Positions 53,586-63,371 of a stretch of 64,000 nt of DNA are shown piece after piece (positions within the stretch are counted from its first letter, which is position 1; the number at the start of each line of letters is the position of its first letter). The stretch is from NBLH01 sp050296515 (GTDB lineage: Bacteria; Bacteroidota; Bacteroidia; Bacteroidales; NBLH01): positions 1 through 64,000 of the forward strand of contig JBNKRJ010000012.1 of assembly GCA_050296515.1 (NCBI GenBank), read 5' to 3'. Below the pieces are notes generated by a model. It saw nothing but the letters and a program-made list of their open reading frames with translations. It did no database searches and was not told the DNA's origin. A program made the position numbers and the translations under genes.

Positions 53586-55034
53586 TTAATCCCCAAAACA
53601 ATACAAATACCCATTCCTAGAGGCTACATATACTTTTTTGTTCCAAACAATTGGTGATGCCTGAATTTGAATACCAGTATATTTAGCCAATAAAACAGCC
53701 TTAAACTTTTCATCTTCCCATTTAAACTTAAAAAGATAAATCCCTGATCCGCTGCAAGCGATTATTTTATCATCAACAATTATAGGAGAAGATATTCCAG
53801 GGCCTATGTAATATTTAAAAAGCTGCTTAGGCACTAAGCAGAGCTTTCCGGTATAAGGCTGCGAAGATGTTTTCACTGAGTCAATTTTGTTATAATCAAC
53901 CACATACAAATATCCGTCAATAGCTGAAAAAGCAGCAATGGTTGGCATTGAATCCTGTTGATTATAGTAATCATTAACTGCCACTGTACCAATAATTCCG
54001 CCTTCCCACTCATGATACTTTTTATTACCCGTAGGAAAAAACCATTCAACAGCGTCCTCTTCAGGTTTAAACGGGTTCAGTTTTAATACACCCCCATTAC
54101 CTTCAATATATTGACGCTCAAGCGTAATCAATACTTTATCATCTTTAGTTGCTACTACAGAACCATCAATATCGGTAGCCACATAAAAATTCCAGTCAGG
54201 TTTCTTTGTATCCAAATTATAGCCAATTATTCGCGAACATGCCCCTATAACAACTTTGTTTTTTACAAGCGTTGGCGAAGACTCGGTAACAAAGTTAACC
54301 CCATGCAAAAGCACATCGCTATCGTTAAATAGCTTAAACTCCTTAAATATATGTGGTTGTATAATGCCATCCTTCATTTTGGCGTAAGCACTATCCGGAT
54401 TAAAAATGGTGAAAATTCCATTCTCTAAACCGATATATGCAGTGTCATTTATTACCAAAGCTGAGCCATCCACATCGCGACTATAACTATAAGACTGCCT
54501 GACATTCATTCGCCACAGCTCTTTGCCTGTTAACAAAGAAATTGCCCTAAAGCTTGGAATTACTTTTTGATACCAGTCGTTTTGGACTCCGTATCTGCTC
54601 CCCTGCATAATCACAAACCGGTTTTCAGGGTTATTCGGGTGTGGATTTTCCCAAATGGTTCCGGTTCCTTTGATGATATCGTCAAATTTGCATTTCCAAA
54701 TAACTTTGCCTGTATTTGCATTGATTTTTCGAAGATTATGATCATACGCTCCCTGAATGATATATGGAACACTATCTTCCAATACCAACAGTGGCTGACC
54801 CGTCCAGCCGGCTCCTGACCACACTGTAGGAATATCCTTTACAATACTTTTCCCACTCCCCAAATGGAGTTTCCATTTTAGGTTTAGCCTTTTTGGTGCA
54901 TCATGCCCGTAGAAATTTCGTTTTTCATTGCCACGAAAAGTGCTTACAACCACTTGAACACTATCTACCTGACTATAAGAAACATAAACAACTAGAGATA
55001 AGACGAATATTAAAACTATTTTGAGCTTAGTCAT
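53586..55034 (-). CDS. PQQ-type beta-propeller protein (copy B)
   Basis: A 482-aa secreted protein, with a signal peptide (residues 1-22) but no lipobox, and only the propeller domain. It aligns closely to copy A through VSTFRGNEKRNFYG, VWSGAGWTGQPL, VIWKCKFDDIIKGTGTI, QGSR, SRDVDGSA and SSPIIVDDKIIAC. Differs from copy A by lacking the repeats. Order on its strand: FSGPDF copy B first, then this gene. Confidence 0.8.
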   Translation of the reverse strand: MTKLKIVLIFVLSLVVYVSYSQVDSVQVVVSTFRGNEKRNFYGHDAPKRLNLKWKLHLGSGKSIVKDIPTVWSGAGWTGQPLLVLEDSVPYIIQGAYDHNLRKINANTGKVIWKCKFDDIIKGTGTIWENPHPNNPENRFVIMQGSRYGVQNDWYQKVIPSFRAISLLTGKELWRMNVRQSYSYSRDVDGSALVINDTAYIGLENGIFTIFNPDSAYAKMKDGIIQPHIFKEFKLFNDSDVLLHGVNFVTESSPTLVKNKVVIGACSRIIGYNLDTKKPDWNFYVATDIDGSVVATKDDKVLITLERQYIEGNGGVLKLNPFKPEEDAVEWFFPTGNKKYHEWEGGIIGTVAVNDYYNQQDSMPTIAAFSAIDGYLYVVDYNKIDSVKTSSQPYTGKLCLVPKQLFKYYIGPGISSPIIVDDKIIACSGSGIYLFKFKWEDEKFKAVLLAKYTGIQIQASPIVWNKKVYVASRNGYLYCFGD

Positions 55035-55158
55035 ATAATTTAATAAATTGAATACAGGTTACTTTAGCTGGTACACGGACTAGACCAATCAACAATAATT
55101 TTAGAGGGTCCTGCTAATTTAGATTCTGAAAACTCCTCTCATCCATGTTCTTTGCATT

Positions 55159-56319
55159 CTACTTCTTGCGGGTAAATAACATTAGATTACTTTTGCCAAT
55201 GCGAGAACTGTAACCTATCTTAAACGGAATATCCTGAATAGTTGTATCACTCGCATATGCTTTTTTTAAATCATACTGCTTTGCCCATCGAAATGCTGAA
55301 ATGGGCCGGGTAAATCCCCCCCATAGTTTGTGCTCCCACGTTTTTTTATCGAAATAACTATAAAGTAGCCCAGATGCATCTTGAAAAACATAATCAACAT
55401 CTAAAGCATACTTTCTTACAGTAGCAAAAGAATTGCATAAATAGGATGCAGCCTTTAAGTAAGTAGCATCAAATTTTTGAGCAGCCAAAAATTTTGTAAA
55501 ACCAGGAGATAGGTTCATACTTTTGTCTGAAGCATCGTGCGAAAAATAATATAGTTTTCGGATTGTTTTTTCACCAGGCTTGTTGTAGGAAATTTCAACC
55601 CCCGAAATATAGGTGTCCCAGGGACTATCACTATCTGTTCTGCCTTTTATTGAACTGACAATTTCCCCTTGAGAGTTTAGAGTTATTCTTTTCACAGTAT
55701 CAATTTCAAAACCTGACTTCGCAATAGTCAGCATTATAACTGGTGTCAGGCCTTGTAATTCAAGACTACTGGCAAAATCTTTACGCATGTCATTGGTCAT
55801 GAAGTAGCCCCAAATAAAAATACTATCCAACGATTGACGAACAGCTTTTAAAAATGTATCCAGTTTTTTATCACTCAAATCATGAACTTCAGGCACCTTT
55901 CCTACTCTCTCCAGACCAAGCATTACAATTTTCTCAGCATTTGGAAAAAAGATATTTGCATGAATAAAATCAGGGCCACTAAACGGATAGAACAGTGACT
56001 TAACACTATCAGCAAGTACTTTCACTTCTTTTTTTGCCCATTTTGAAATAGGCTGAATACGCGCTGCATCTGCACTATCCCAGAATTTGGTAAATGTTTC
56101 CTTATGTTGCAGCCAAACTTTATTGGTGTCGGCATATTTAATGCTACTATTTTCTTCCTGACCCAAACAGGCATAAAAACGTGCTATCTCGTTGTGTTTT
56201 TTGCTTATTTTAGGCTTATTTAGGCCATCGCTTGTATTATCTGTTCCTTTTTCCGGATTTTGAGCGCACGATGAAAGCGTAATTAAAATTAATAATGTAG
56301 AAAATAAAATGTTCTTCAT
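55159..56319 (-). CDS. Uncharacterised FSGPDF lipoprotein (copy B)
   Basis: A 386-aa lipoprotein (LSSC) and the paralogue of the protein at 50671: shared ARFYACLGQ, FYPFSGPDFIHANIFFP, GLERVG, DTYISGVEI, KLYYFSHDASD and KAASYLCNSF. It is 124 bp upstream of PQQ copy B on the minus strand, so each copy of the pair is probably transcribed together. Confidence 0.75.
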   Translation of the reverse strand: MKNILFSTLLILITLSSCAQNPEKGTDNTSDGLNKPKISKKHNEIARFYACLGQEENSSIKYADTNKVWLQHKETFTKFWDSADAARIQPISKWAKKEVKVLADSVKSLFYPFSGPDFIHANIFFPNAEKIVMLGLERVGKVPEVHDLSDKKLDTFLKAVRQSLDSIFIWGYFMTNDMRKDFASSLELQGLTPVIMLTIAKSGFEIDTVKRITLNSQGEIVSSIKGRTDSDSPWDTYISGVEISYNKPGEKTIRKLYYFSHDASDKSMNLSPGFTKFLAAQKFDATYLKAASYLCNSFATVRKYALDVDYVFQDASGLLYSYFDKKTWEHKLWGGFTRPISAFRWAKQYDLKKAYASDTTIQDIPFKIGYSSRIGKSNLMLFTRKK

Positions 56320-56346
56320 TTAAGCTGCTTTTTTGATTTTGAAGCT

Positions 56347-56354
56347 CAAAAGTA
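56347..56354 (-). promoter_or_regulatory. -7 element of FSGPDF copy B
   Basis: Minus strand TACTTTTG, a perfect TAnnTTTG, 28 bp upstream of the start. The -33 region reads TTAT, so it is weak. Confidence 0.4.
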
Positions 56355-56655
56355 GCATATTTAACGAAGAAATAATAAAAGAATCAATTCATTATTCAGT
56401 TTTTCACATATAAAGAGATATACTTTTAACATGATATTTTTAATTTAATCAGAGTCAATAAATACAAATCACCTTAATAAAAATAAACACAATACAGAGG
56501 AAAAGAACCTGAACGTTTTTTTTCAATTACTTCAAAAAACAGGTAAATTTATAAGCATCAAAATACTTCTAAATAAAAAAGATAAGGTGCTTTATAGAAT
56601 ATTCCGGACATTAGAATATCGCTCTATAAGCCCGAAGAAATCAAAAAAATATATT

Positions 56656-56663
56656 TATATTTG
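56656..56663 (+). promoter_or_regulatory. -7 element of the pigment operon
   Basis: TATATTTG, a perfect TAnnTTTG, followed by C; 48 bp upstream of the GTG start of the ammonia-lyase gene. No clear -33 TTTG. Confidence 0.45.
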
Positions 56664-56710
56664 CAGCCTTTACAAGCATTGGGTAACCCTTTAAAATCAA
56701 ATAATTGCAG

Positions 56711-58255
56711 GTGATAAAATTAAATCAAATAAAAGATTTAAGCATAGAAGATGTAAGAAAAATTGTGTTTGAAAACATCAGCATTGAAATAGATGGGGAA
56801 ACTTATGAACATTTAGAGAAAAGTTTAGAATTTCTTTTAGAATTTTCTAAAAACAAAGTTATCTATGGTATCAATACGGGCTTGGGGCCAATGGCCCAAT
56901 ACCAAATTGATACTGATAAACTACAAGATCTCCAATACAATCTTATTAGAAGTCATGCAGCTGGAGCTGGCGAAAAATTGCAAGATGAATATGTTAAAGC
57001 TGCAATGCTCATTAGATTAAGAGCAATAATACAGGGTCATTCCGGCATTGATCCTTCGTGTGTAACATTGTTGCAAAAATTAATAAATAATAATGTCTAC
57101 CCCTTTATCCCTGAGCATGGCGGTGTTGGAGCAAGTGGAGATCTTATTCAACTATCACATTTAGCATTAGTTCTTATTGGTGAAGGTAAAGTAAACTATA
57201 AGGGCGAATTGATTGAAACTTCAAAAGTATTTAACCAACTTAACTTAAAGCCAATTTCAATTAAACTAAGGGAGGGGTTGTCATTAATCAATGGTACTTC
57301 TGTGATGACTGGAATTGGAGCTTTAAATGTAATTAAATCTCGTCAATTGTTTCAATGGTCAGTATTAGCATCGGCATTATTAAATGAAGTTGTTGAATCA
57401 TTTGATGATCATTTTTCTGTTGAACTAAACAAAGTTAAAAGGCATAAAGGGCAAGATTATGTTGCAAGCCTATTGCGCAACATTTTATCTGATAGTGAGA
57501 TGATTAGCAGAAGAGAAGAACATTTTTTCCGCAATCATGAAAACCAAAGGATTTTTAAGCGAAAAGTTCAGGAATATTATTCTTTAAGGTGCCTTCCACA
57601 GATTCTGGGGCCCATTATTGATACCATTGAACAGGCGGCTATGGTTATTGAAAACGAGATGAATTCGGTTAGTGATAATCCAATTGTGGATTTAGATACC
57701 AAAAGCATCTATCATGGAGGTAATTTTCATGGTGATTATGTGTCTCTTGAAATGGATAAACTAAAGCTGGCTGTTATAAAAATGTCCATGTTATCAGAAA
57801 GACAGTCTGCTTTCATTTTCAATAACAAGGTAAACGAAATTTTACCGCACTTTGTAAATCTTGGAACCTTAGGCTTAAACTTGGGGATGCAGGGAGTGCA
57901 GTTCACTGCCACCTCAACTACTGCCGAGAACCAAGCTTTATCAACATCTTTGTACATTCACAGTATTACTACCAATAACGATAATCAGGATATTGTGAGT
58001 ATGGGAACAAATGCTGCATTGCTTACTAAAAAAGTAATTGAAAACAGTTACCAGGTACTTTCAATTGAGCTAATGGCATTGCTTCAGGCAGTCGATTATT
58101 TAAAAATACAGAATAAGTTATCAACTTATACTTCAAAAATGTACAATGATTTAAGGGAGTTGGTACCTGTATTTGTTGAAGACCAGCCCAAGTATGAAGA
58201 AATTGAAGCAATAACAAAGTTTATCTTTAATAAAAATCCATTATTACCTAATTAG
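56711..58255 (+). CDS. Tyrosine/histidine ammonia-lyase of a flexirubin-type cluster
   Basis: A MIO-type aromatic amino acid lyase of about 514 aa. The MIO cofactor tripeptide is Ala141-Ser142-Gly143 in GVGASGDLIQL, with the conserved NTGLGPMAQY, SHAAGAGE, LINGTSVMTG, QEYYSLRC and DNPIVDLDTK blocks. Histidine utilisation genes are absent; the neighbours are pigment enzymes, so it most likely deaminates tyrosine to 4-coumarate, the starter unit of flexirubin-type polyenes. It strongly resembles, from memory, the Flavobacterium johnsoniae TAL. Start: GTG 56711, or TTG 56705. Confidence 0.9.
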   Translation: MIKLNQIKDLSIEDVRKIVFENISIEIDGETYEHLEKSLEFLLEFSKNKVIYGINTGLGPMAQYQIDTDKLQDLQYNLIRSHAAGAGEKLQDEYVKAAMLIRLRAIIQGHSGIDPSCVTLLQKLINNNVYPFIPEHGGVGASGDLIQLSHLALVLIGEGKVNYKGELIETSKVFNQLNLKPISIKLREGLSLINGTSVMTGIGALNVIKSRQLFQWSVLASALLNEVVESFDDHFSVELNKVKRHKGQDYVASLLRNILSDSEMISRREEHFFRNHENQRIFKRKVQEYYSLRCLPQILGPIIDTIEQAAMVIENEMNSVSDNPIVDLDTKSIYHGGNFHGDYVSLEMDKLKLAVIKMSMLSERQSAFIFNNKVNEILPHFVNLGTLGLNLGMQGVQFTATSTTAENQALSTSLYIHSITTNNDNQDIVSMGTNAALLTKKVIENSYQVLSIELMALLQAVDYLKIQNKLSTYTSKMYNDLRELVPVFVEDQPKYEEIEAITKFIFNKNPLLPN

Positions 58256-58257
58256 AA

Positions 58258-58986
58258 ATGAAATACGCTTTAGTAACAGGTGGTTCAAGAGGAATAGGAA
58301 AAGCAATTTCACTAAAATTAGCACAGAGTGGATATTATGTTCTCATAAATTTCCACTCTAAAGTAGATGAAGCAAATGCAACCCTTAATGAAATTAGGGA
58401 AAATGGAGGAAATGGTGAATTGCTTCAGTTTGACGTTTCAAATCCTGAACAAATAGAATCTGTTCTTGGAGGTTGGCTAGAGAATAATCAAGAGAAAAAC
58501 ATTGAGGTGCTGGTTAATAATGCTGGAATTACAAAAGATAACCTAATGGTTTTTATGACCGATGATGAATGGAAAAGTGTAATTTCAACAAACCAGGATA
58601 GTTTTTTTTACGTAACAAGGCAACTTTTAAAAAGTATGATCGTAAACAAATATGGTCGAATAATTAACGTTGTATCATTATCCGGGTTAAAAGGCCATCC
58701 CGGACAAGTAAACTACTCTGCAGCTAAAGCAGGTGTTATTGCTGCCACAAAGTCGTTGGCTATGGAAGTTGGAAAAAAAAGAATTACGGTAAATGCTGTA
58801 GCTCCGGGCTTTATTAAAACAGATATGACTGAAGATTTAAACGAAAAGGAATTAAAAAAAATAATCCCTCTAAACAGATTTGGAACTGCCAAAGAAGTAG
58901 CAGAGGTTGTTAATTTCCTTGCATCCGATGGAGCCTCCTATATTACAGGAGAAACAATTTCAGTAAATGGGGGAATATATAGTTAA
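58258..58986 (+). CDS. FabG-type 3-oxoacyl-ACP reductase
   Basis: A 242-aa short-chain dehydrogenase with the NADP site TGGSRGIG (residues 7-14), NNAG, and the catalytic Tyr153 and Lys157 in NYSAAKAG. In the pathway it reduces the beta-keto group of the growing polyene. 3 bp after the lyase gene. In aryl-polyene clusters the counterpart is ApeQ. Confidence 0.93.
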   Translation: MKYALVTGGSRGIGKAISLKLAQSGYYVLINFHSKVDEANATLNEIRENGGNGELLQFDVSNPEQIESVLGGWLENNQEKNIEVLVNNAGITKDNLMVFMTDDEWKSVISTNQDSFFYVTRQLLKSMIVNKYGRIINVVSLSGLKGHPGQVNYSAAKAGVIAATKSLAMEVGKKRITVNAVAPGFIKTDMTEDLNEKELKKIIPLNRFGTAKEVAEVVNFLASDGASYITGETISVNGGIYS

Positions 58987-59010
58987 TCGAATTTAAGGAT
59001 TGTAAAGGTA

Positions 59011-60231
59011 ATGAATAGAGTTGTAATTTCAGGAATAGGAATTTACTCAACTATTGGGAAAAATATAGAGGAGGTTAAGAATTCGTTATACATAGGTAAG
59101 TCTGGCGTTGGTTATGATCCATTAAGAAAAGAACTTGGTTTCAGATCAATGCTCACAGGTATAATCGAAAAACCCGATTTAAAAGGAATGTTGCCCCGAA
59201 GAATGAGAATTTCACTTCCGGAGCAGGGTGAATATTCATACCTGGCAACCTTAGAAGCCTTTGAAAATGCAAAAATTGATGCTGATTTTCTCACAAAAAA
59301 TGAGGTTGGAATATTATATGGTAATGACAGTTCAACAGTCCCTGTTTTAGAATCAGTTGACATAGTCAGAGAAAAAAAAGACACAACTCTGATAGGTTCA
59401 GGAGCCATTTTTCAATCGATGAATTCAACAATAACCATGAACCTTTCAGTTATTTTTAAACTCAGAGGTATTAACTTTACTGTAAGTGGTGCCTGTGCCA
59501 GCAGTTCTCATGCAATTGGAATGGCATATTTTCTCATTCGACATGGTTATCAGGATATTATTGTTTGCGGAGGAGGTCAGGAAATAAATCCGGAATCAAT
59601 GGGCAGCTTTGATGGGTTAGGTGCATTCTCTGTACGGCACAATGAACCAACAAAAGCATCCAGACCTTTTGATAAAAACAGAGACGGACTTGTTCCAAGT
59701 GGAGGGGCAGCTACATTAATTGTTGAAAGCATGGAGTCTGCGCTAAAAAGAGGTGCCCCTATAATTGCAGAAATAAATGGATATGGCTTTTCTTCTAATG
59801 GAGATCACATTTCCAATCCAAATGAAGAAGGTCCAACATTGTCGATACAGCGATGTATTAAAGATGCGGGAATGACAATTAAAGACATTGATTATGTAAA
59901 CGCTCATGCTACATCTACCACAATCGGTGATACAATGGAAGCAAAAGCCTTGTATTCAATATTTAAAGACTACAAAGTGCCGATTAGCTCGACTAAATCA
60001 ATGACCGGACACGAAATGTGGATGGGAGGAGCCAGTGAAATAATTTATTCAATATTGATGATGAATAACTCATTTATCGCCCCAAATATTAACTTTGAAG
60101 AACCTGATGATACTTCAAGGTTACTAAATATTATTAATGAAACTAAAGAGCATAAAATCAATGCATTCCTATCAAACTCCTTTGGATTTGGAGGAACCAA
60201 TTCAACTTTAATATTATCAAAATATATTTAA
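59011..60231 (+). CDS. Beta-ketoacyl-ACP synthase (polyene elongation)
   Basis: A 406-aa ketosynthase with a complete Cys-His-His triad: Cys162 (GACASSSH), His299 (AHATST) and His334 (TGHEM). It joins malonyl-ACP to the starter or the growing chain. A second ketosynthase at 63368 is in the same operon. Confidence 0.92.
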   Translation: MNRVVISGIGIYSTIGKNIEEVKNSLYIGKSGVGYDPLRKELGFRSMLTGIIEKPDLKGMLPRRMRISLPEQGEYSYLATLEAFENAKIDADFLTKNEVGILYGNDSSTVPVLESVDIVREKKDTTLIGSGAIFQSMNSTITMNLSVIFKLRGINFTVSGACASSSHAIGMAYFLIRHGYQDIIVCGGGQEINPESMGSFDGLGAFSVRHNEPTKASRPFDKNRDGLVPSGGAATLIVESMESALKRGAPIIAEINGYGFSSNGDHISNPNEEGPTLSIQRCIKDAGMTIKDIDYVNAHATSTTIGDTMEAKALYSIFKDYKVPISSTKSMTGHEMWMGGASEIIYSILMMNNSFIAPNINFEEPDDTSRLLNIINETKEHKINAFLSNSFGFGGTNSTLILSKYI

Positions 60232-60243
60232 TAGCTTATCATA

Positions 60244-60486
60244 ATGAATAAAGAAACAATTATTGAAAAGGTAAACGAATTTCTAATTGAGGAATTTGAA
60301 ATTGAGAAGGAGGCAATTGTTCCTGACGCACATCTTATTGACGACTTGGGCCTTGAAAGTCTAGACCTTGTTGACATCGTAGTTATTGTTGAAAAAGAGT
60401 TTGGCTTTAAAGTAAAACGAGAAGATATGGAAAAAATCCAATCTTTAGAAAATTTATACAACTACATTGAAGAATGTATTAATTAA
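60244..60486 (+). CDS. Acyl carrier protein
   Basis: 80 aa, acidic, with the phosphopantetheine serine Ser39 in DLGLESLDLVDI. It carries the growing polyene. 12 bp after the ketosynthase gene. Confidence 0.93.
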   Translation: MNKETIIEKVNEFLIEEFEIEKEAIVPDAHLIDDLGLESLDLVDIVVIVEKEFGFKVKREDMEKIQSLENLYNYIEECIN

Positions 60487-60496
60487 AAAAAAATAC

Positions 60497-61405
60497 ATGT
60501 CTAAAAGTTGGTCGGGAAAATCAAAAGGAGGACTTTTAGGATATAAAATTTTCATCTTTTTTATCAAATATACCAATATTAAAGTTGCTTATTTCATTCT
60601 AAGGTTTGTGGCATTTTACTTTTTTCTTTTTTCCAATAAAAAACCAAGCAACTTCTATTTTGGGAAAATATTAGGATATAATAAAAGGAAAGTACTTACC
60701 AGCATTTATAAAAACTATTGCCTTTTAGGTGAAGTTTTAATTGATAAGATTGCTATTCTTGCAGGTTATTCAAAGAATTTTAAATTCGATTTTGAAGGAG
60801 AAGAATACCTTGAAGAAATGTCGACTAATAATAATGGAGGGTTGTTATTAGGAGCTCATATGGGAAACTGGGAAGTTGCAGGCCAACTACTTGAACGTAT
60901 CAAAACAAAAGTACATATTGTTATATTGGATGCTGAACATAGAAAACTCAAAAGCTTTCTTGACAATGTTATGCATAAAAAAAAGCTTAATGTAATTCCT
61001 ATAAAAGACGACTTGTCTCATTTATTTAAGATTTCGGAGGCGTTTAAAAAAAATGAGTTTGTTGCAATACATGGCGACAGGTTTTTACCTGGTGCCCAAA
61101 CTGTTGAAATTGATTTTTTAGGAAAAAAGGCTTTATTTCCGACAGGCCCACTATATATTGCAAGTAAAAACAAAGTCCCTGTTTCATTTGTTTTCACCCT
61201 AAAAGAATCATCTCAACGATATCACTTTTATGCTACCAAGCAAAAAATCTATGAGTATCCGGCAAAATTGAAAACCCGGAAAAAAGAGATAAGGGAGATG
61301 GTTTATGATTACACTACATCATTAGAAAAAATGATAAAAAAATACCCTTTACAATGGTTTAATTACTATCCTTTTTGGATTGAAGAAACAAAACCGGAAC
61401 GTTAA
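60497..61405 (+). CDS. LpxL/HtrB-type lipid acyltransferase
   Basis: About 302 aa, with an N-terminal hydrophobic helix and the HX4D/E-type catalytic motif at His121 (GAHMGNWE). Family enzymes move an acyl group to lipid A; in aryl-polyene clusters a similar enzyme is thought to attach the polyene to a lipid or alkylresorcinol. An in-frame TTG at 60467 overlaps the ACP gene; I take the ATG at 60497 since the first ten residues add nothing. Confidence 0.85.
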   Translation: MSKSWSGKSKGGLLGYKIFIFFIKYTNIKVAYFILRFVAFYFFLFSNKKPSNFYFGKILGYNKRKVLTSIYKNYCLLGEVLIDKIAILAGYSKNFKFDFEGEEYLEEMSTNNNGGLLLGAHMGNWEVAGQLLERIKTKVHIVILDAEHRKLKSFLDNVMHKKKLNVIPIKDDLSHLFKISEAFKKNEFVAIHGDRFLPGAQTVEIDFLGKKALFPTGPLYIASKNKVPVSFVFTLKESSQRYHFYATKQKIYEYPAKLKTRKKEIREMVYDYTTSLEKMIKKYPLQWFNYYPFWIEETKPER

Positions 61406-61423
61406 TAAACATATATTTACCTT

Positions 61424-62494
61424 ATGGCTGTCACCTACGGAAAAGATAATAAAACTGCTTTACAAGCTAAATTCGATGCACAGAAAATTGCCTTTGCGCC
61501 AATAATGTTTCAAGCCACTTTGGCATTGAGGAATTTAGGTATTTTGGAAATTATCAAAAAATCCAGGACAGGTAAAACTATTGAGAAAATTGCTGAGGAG
61601 TTAAATCTTTCAAAATACGGTGTAAAAGTTCTTCTTGAAGCGGGGTTAAGCCTTGGATTAGTGATAGTTGCCGAAGACAAGTATAAACTAACTAAAACAG
61701 GTTGGTTCATTTTAAATGATGAGCTTACAAGAGTAAATATGGACTTTACTCAAGATGTTAATTACCTGGGAATGTTCACACTTGAAGACTCAATAAAAAA
61801 GGGCGAACCTACTGGATTAAAGGTGTTTGGTGAATGGAATACTGTTTATGAAGCACTTTCTAACTTGCCTCAAAAAGTAAAGAATAGCTGGTTTGGCTTT
61901 GATCATTATTACTCAGACTACGCTTTCCCTGAAATATTACCCATCGTTTTCGAAAACAATCCAGCAAATATTCTTGATATAGGAGGTAATACAGGCAAAT
62001 TTTCGATAAAATGCTGTGAATATAATGAAAATGTTTGTGTAACAATTCTGGATTTGCCTGGTCAATTAGAAGTTGCCAAAAAGAACATTAAAGAAAAAGG
62101 TTTTGGAAATCGCATTGATTGTTTCCCAATCAATTTATTGGATCATTCCAAGCCATTCCCAAAAAATCCGGATATGATATGGATGAGCCAATTCCTTGAT
62201 TGCTTTTCGCAAGAGGATATCCTCCAACTTTTAAGAAGATCAAAGGAAGCTATGAATGAAAATTCCTCATTATTGATATTGGAAACCTATTGGGATCTTC
62301 AACAATTTGAAGCTTCAACCTATTCATTGCATGCAACTTCGTTATATTTTACAAACATTGCCAATGGATGCAGCCAGATGTACCATTCTGAAGACATGCT
62401 AAAATTAATTGATGAAGCAGGTTTGTATGTTGAAAGATCTATTGAAAATATAGGGGTTAGCCATACTTTATTTCAATGTAGAATTAAAAGATAA
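61424..62494 (+). CDS. SAM-dependent methyltransferase of the pigment cluster
   Basis: A 356-aa methyltransferase with an N-terminal winged-helix dimerisation domain (GILEIIKKSRTGKTIEKIA, LSKYGVKVLLEAGLSLGLV) and a Rossmann domain with the SAM motif LDIGGNTGKFS. It is of the plant/hydroxyindole O-methyltransferase type. The target is probably an aryl hydroxyl of the pigment. 19 bp after the acyltransferase gene. Confidence 0.88.
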   Translation: MAVTYGKDNKTALQAKFDAQKIAFAPIMFQATLALRNLGILEIIKKSRTGKTIEKIAEELNLSKYGVKVLLEAGLSLGLVIVAEDKYKLTKTGWFILNDELTRVNMDFTQDVNYLGMFTLEDSIKKGEPTGLKVFGEWNTVYEALSNLPQKVKNSWFGFDHYYSDYAFPEILPIVFENNPANILDIGGNTGKFSIKCCEYNENVCVTILDLPGQLEVAKKNIKEKGFGNRIDCFPINLLDHSKPFPKNPDMIWMSQFLDCFSQEDILQLLRRSKEAMNENSSLLILETYWDLQQFEASTYSLHATSLYFTNIANGCSQMYHSEDMLKLIDEAGLYVERSIENIGVSHTLFQCRIKR

Positions 62495-62500
62495 GGTATT

Positions 62501-62920
62501 ATGTTGAAAGAGTTTGAACCCGTAAAAAAATATATTCCGCAAAGAGAGCCTTTTATAATGATATCCAGGTTGGCTAGTGTAAGTGACAACACTGCTTCAT
62601 CCATTCTCAACATTACTAATGAAAATATATTTATTAAAGATGGCTATTTTTATGAAGCTGGAATTATTGAAAATATTGCCCAAACAGCTGCGGCAATGAC
62701 CGGATACCATGCCATAGCAAATAATAATGAGGTTAAAAGAGGCTATTTAGGCGCAATCAAAAACCTGAAAATAAACAACTTACCTAAAGTCAACAGCCAA
62801 ATTAAAACTACAATTACAATTGAAAATGCAGTAATGAATGTTATTATTATATTGGGGAAAGTAGTGCAGAAAGGCAATATTATTGCGGAGTGTGAAATGA
62901 AGATTTTTTTGGAAGAATGA
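62501..62920 (+). CDS. ApeP-like hotdog dehydratase
   Basis: A 139-aa hotdog protein. The FabZ catalytic block (H-F-P-G-x-P...E-x-x-x-Q) reads IFIKDGYFYEAGIIENIAQTAAAM: the glutamate (in IENIAQ) is kept but the catalytic His is absent and the loop is shortened. This matches the ApeP-type dehydratase found in aryl-polyene clusters. Likely dehydrates the beta-hydroxyacyl intermediate. 6 bp from the methyltransferase gene. Confidence 0.75.
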   Translation: MLKEFEPVKKYIPQREPFIMISRLASVSDNTASSILNITNENIFIKDGYFYEAGIIENIAQTAAAMTGYHAIANNNEVKRGYLGAIKNLKINNLPKVNSQIKTTITIENAVMNVIIILGKVVQKGNIIAECEMKIFLEE

Positions 62921-62948
62921 TTATCCAAAATGAAGTAGGATATTAATA

Positions 62949-63371
62949 ATGAAGAAACTAATAAACAGAGTTAATTCAAAAATACGCTTTAGTGAGGTCG
63001 ATTCAATGAAAGTTGTCTGGCATGGCAATTATTTAAAGTTTCTTGAAGATGGAAGAGAGGCATTCGGGAATCAATACCAGCTTGGCTATTACGATGTTTT
63101 TGATGAGGGTTTTATGACGCCCATAGTTAAGATGGACCTGAATTACAAAAACACTCTCTGCTACCTTGATGAAATAACCATTGAAACTGAGTTTATTAAC
63201 ACCAATGCAGCTAAAATAGTATTCAATTACAGAATTTTTCGTGTATCAGATAACAAATTGGTTTTAACAGCAAATAGCACCCAGGCTTTTATTGATTTAG
63301 AGGGCACATTGCAACTCACAAATCCGGATTTTTATGTTCAATGGAAAAAAAAATGGGGGTTGACTTTATGA
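62949..63371 (+). CDS. 4HBT-family thioesterase
   Basis: 140 aa, hotdog fold of the YbgC/4-hydroxybenzoyl-CoA type, with RFSEVDSMKVVWHGNYLKFLEDGREAF at residues 12-38, which contains the catalytic Asp and the helix-start His. Hydrolyses acyl-ACP or acyl-CoA and could release or proofread the polyene chain. Its stop codon overlaps the start of the next gene (ATGA at 63368-63371). Confidence 0.85.
   Translation: MKKLINRVNSKIRFSEVDSMKVVWHGNYLKFLEDGREAFGNQYQLGYYDVFDEGFMTPIVKMDLNYKNTLCYLDEITIETEFINTNAAKIVFNYRIFRVSDNKLVLTANSTQAFIDLEGTLQLTNPDFYVQWKKKWGLTL

Larger units (their letters stand above)
56320..56710. other. Divergent intergenic region before the pigment cluster
   Basis: 391 bp, AT-rich, between the FSGPDF copy B gene (minus) and the pigment operon (plus). 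It contains one -7 box on each strand: TACTTTTG on the minus strand (56354-56347) and TATATTTG on the plus (56656-56663). No repeat or RNA seen. Confidence 0.5.

Noticed and set aside
56711..58255. Histidine ammonia-lyase (hutH) of a histidine degradation operon
   Set aside because: No hutU, hutI or hutG nearby; the neighbours are polyene enzymes.
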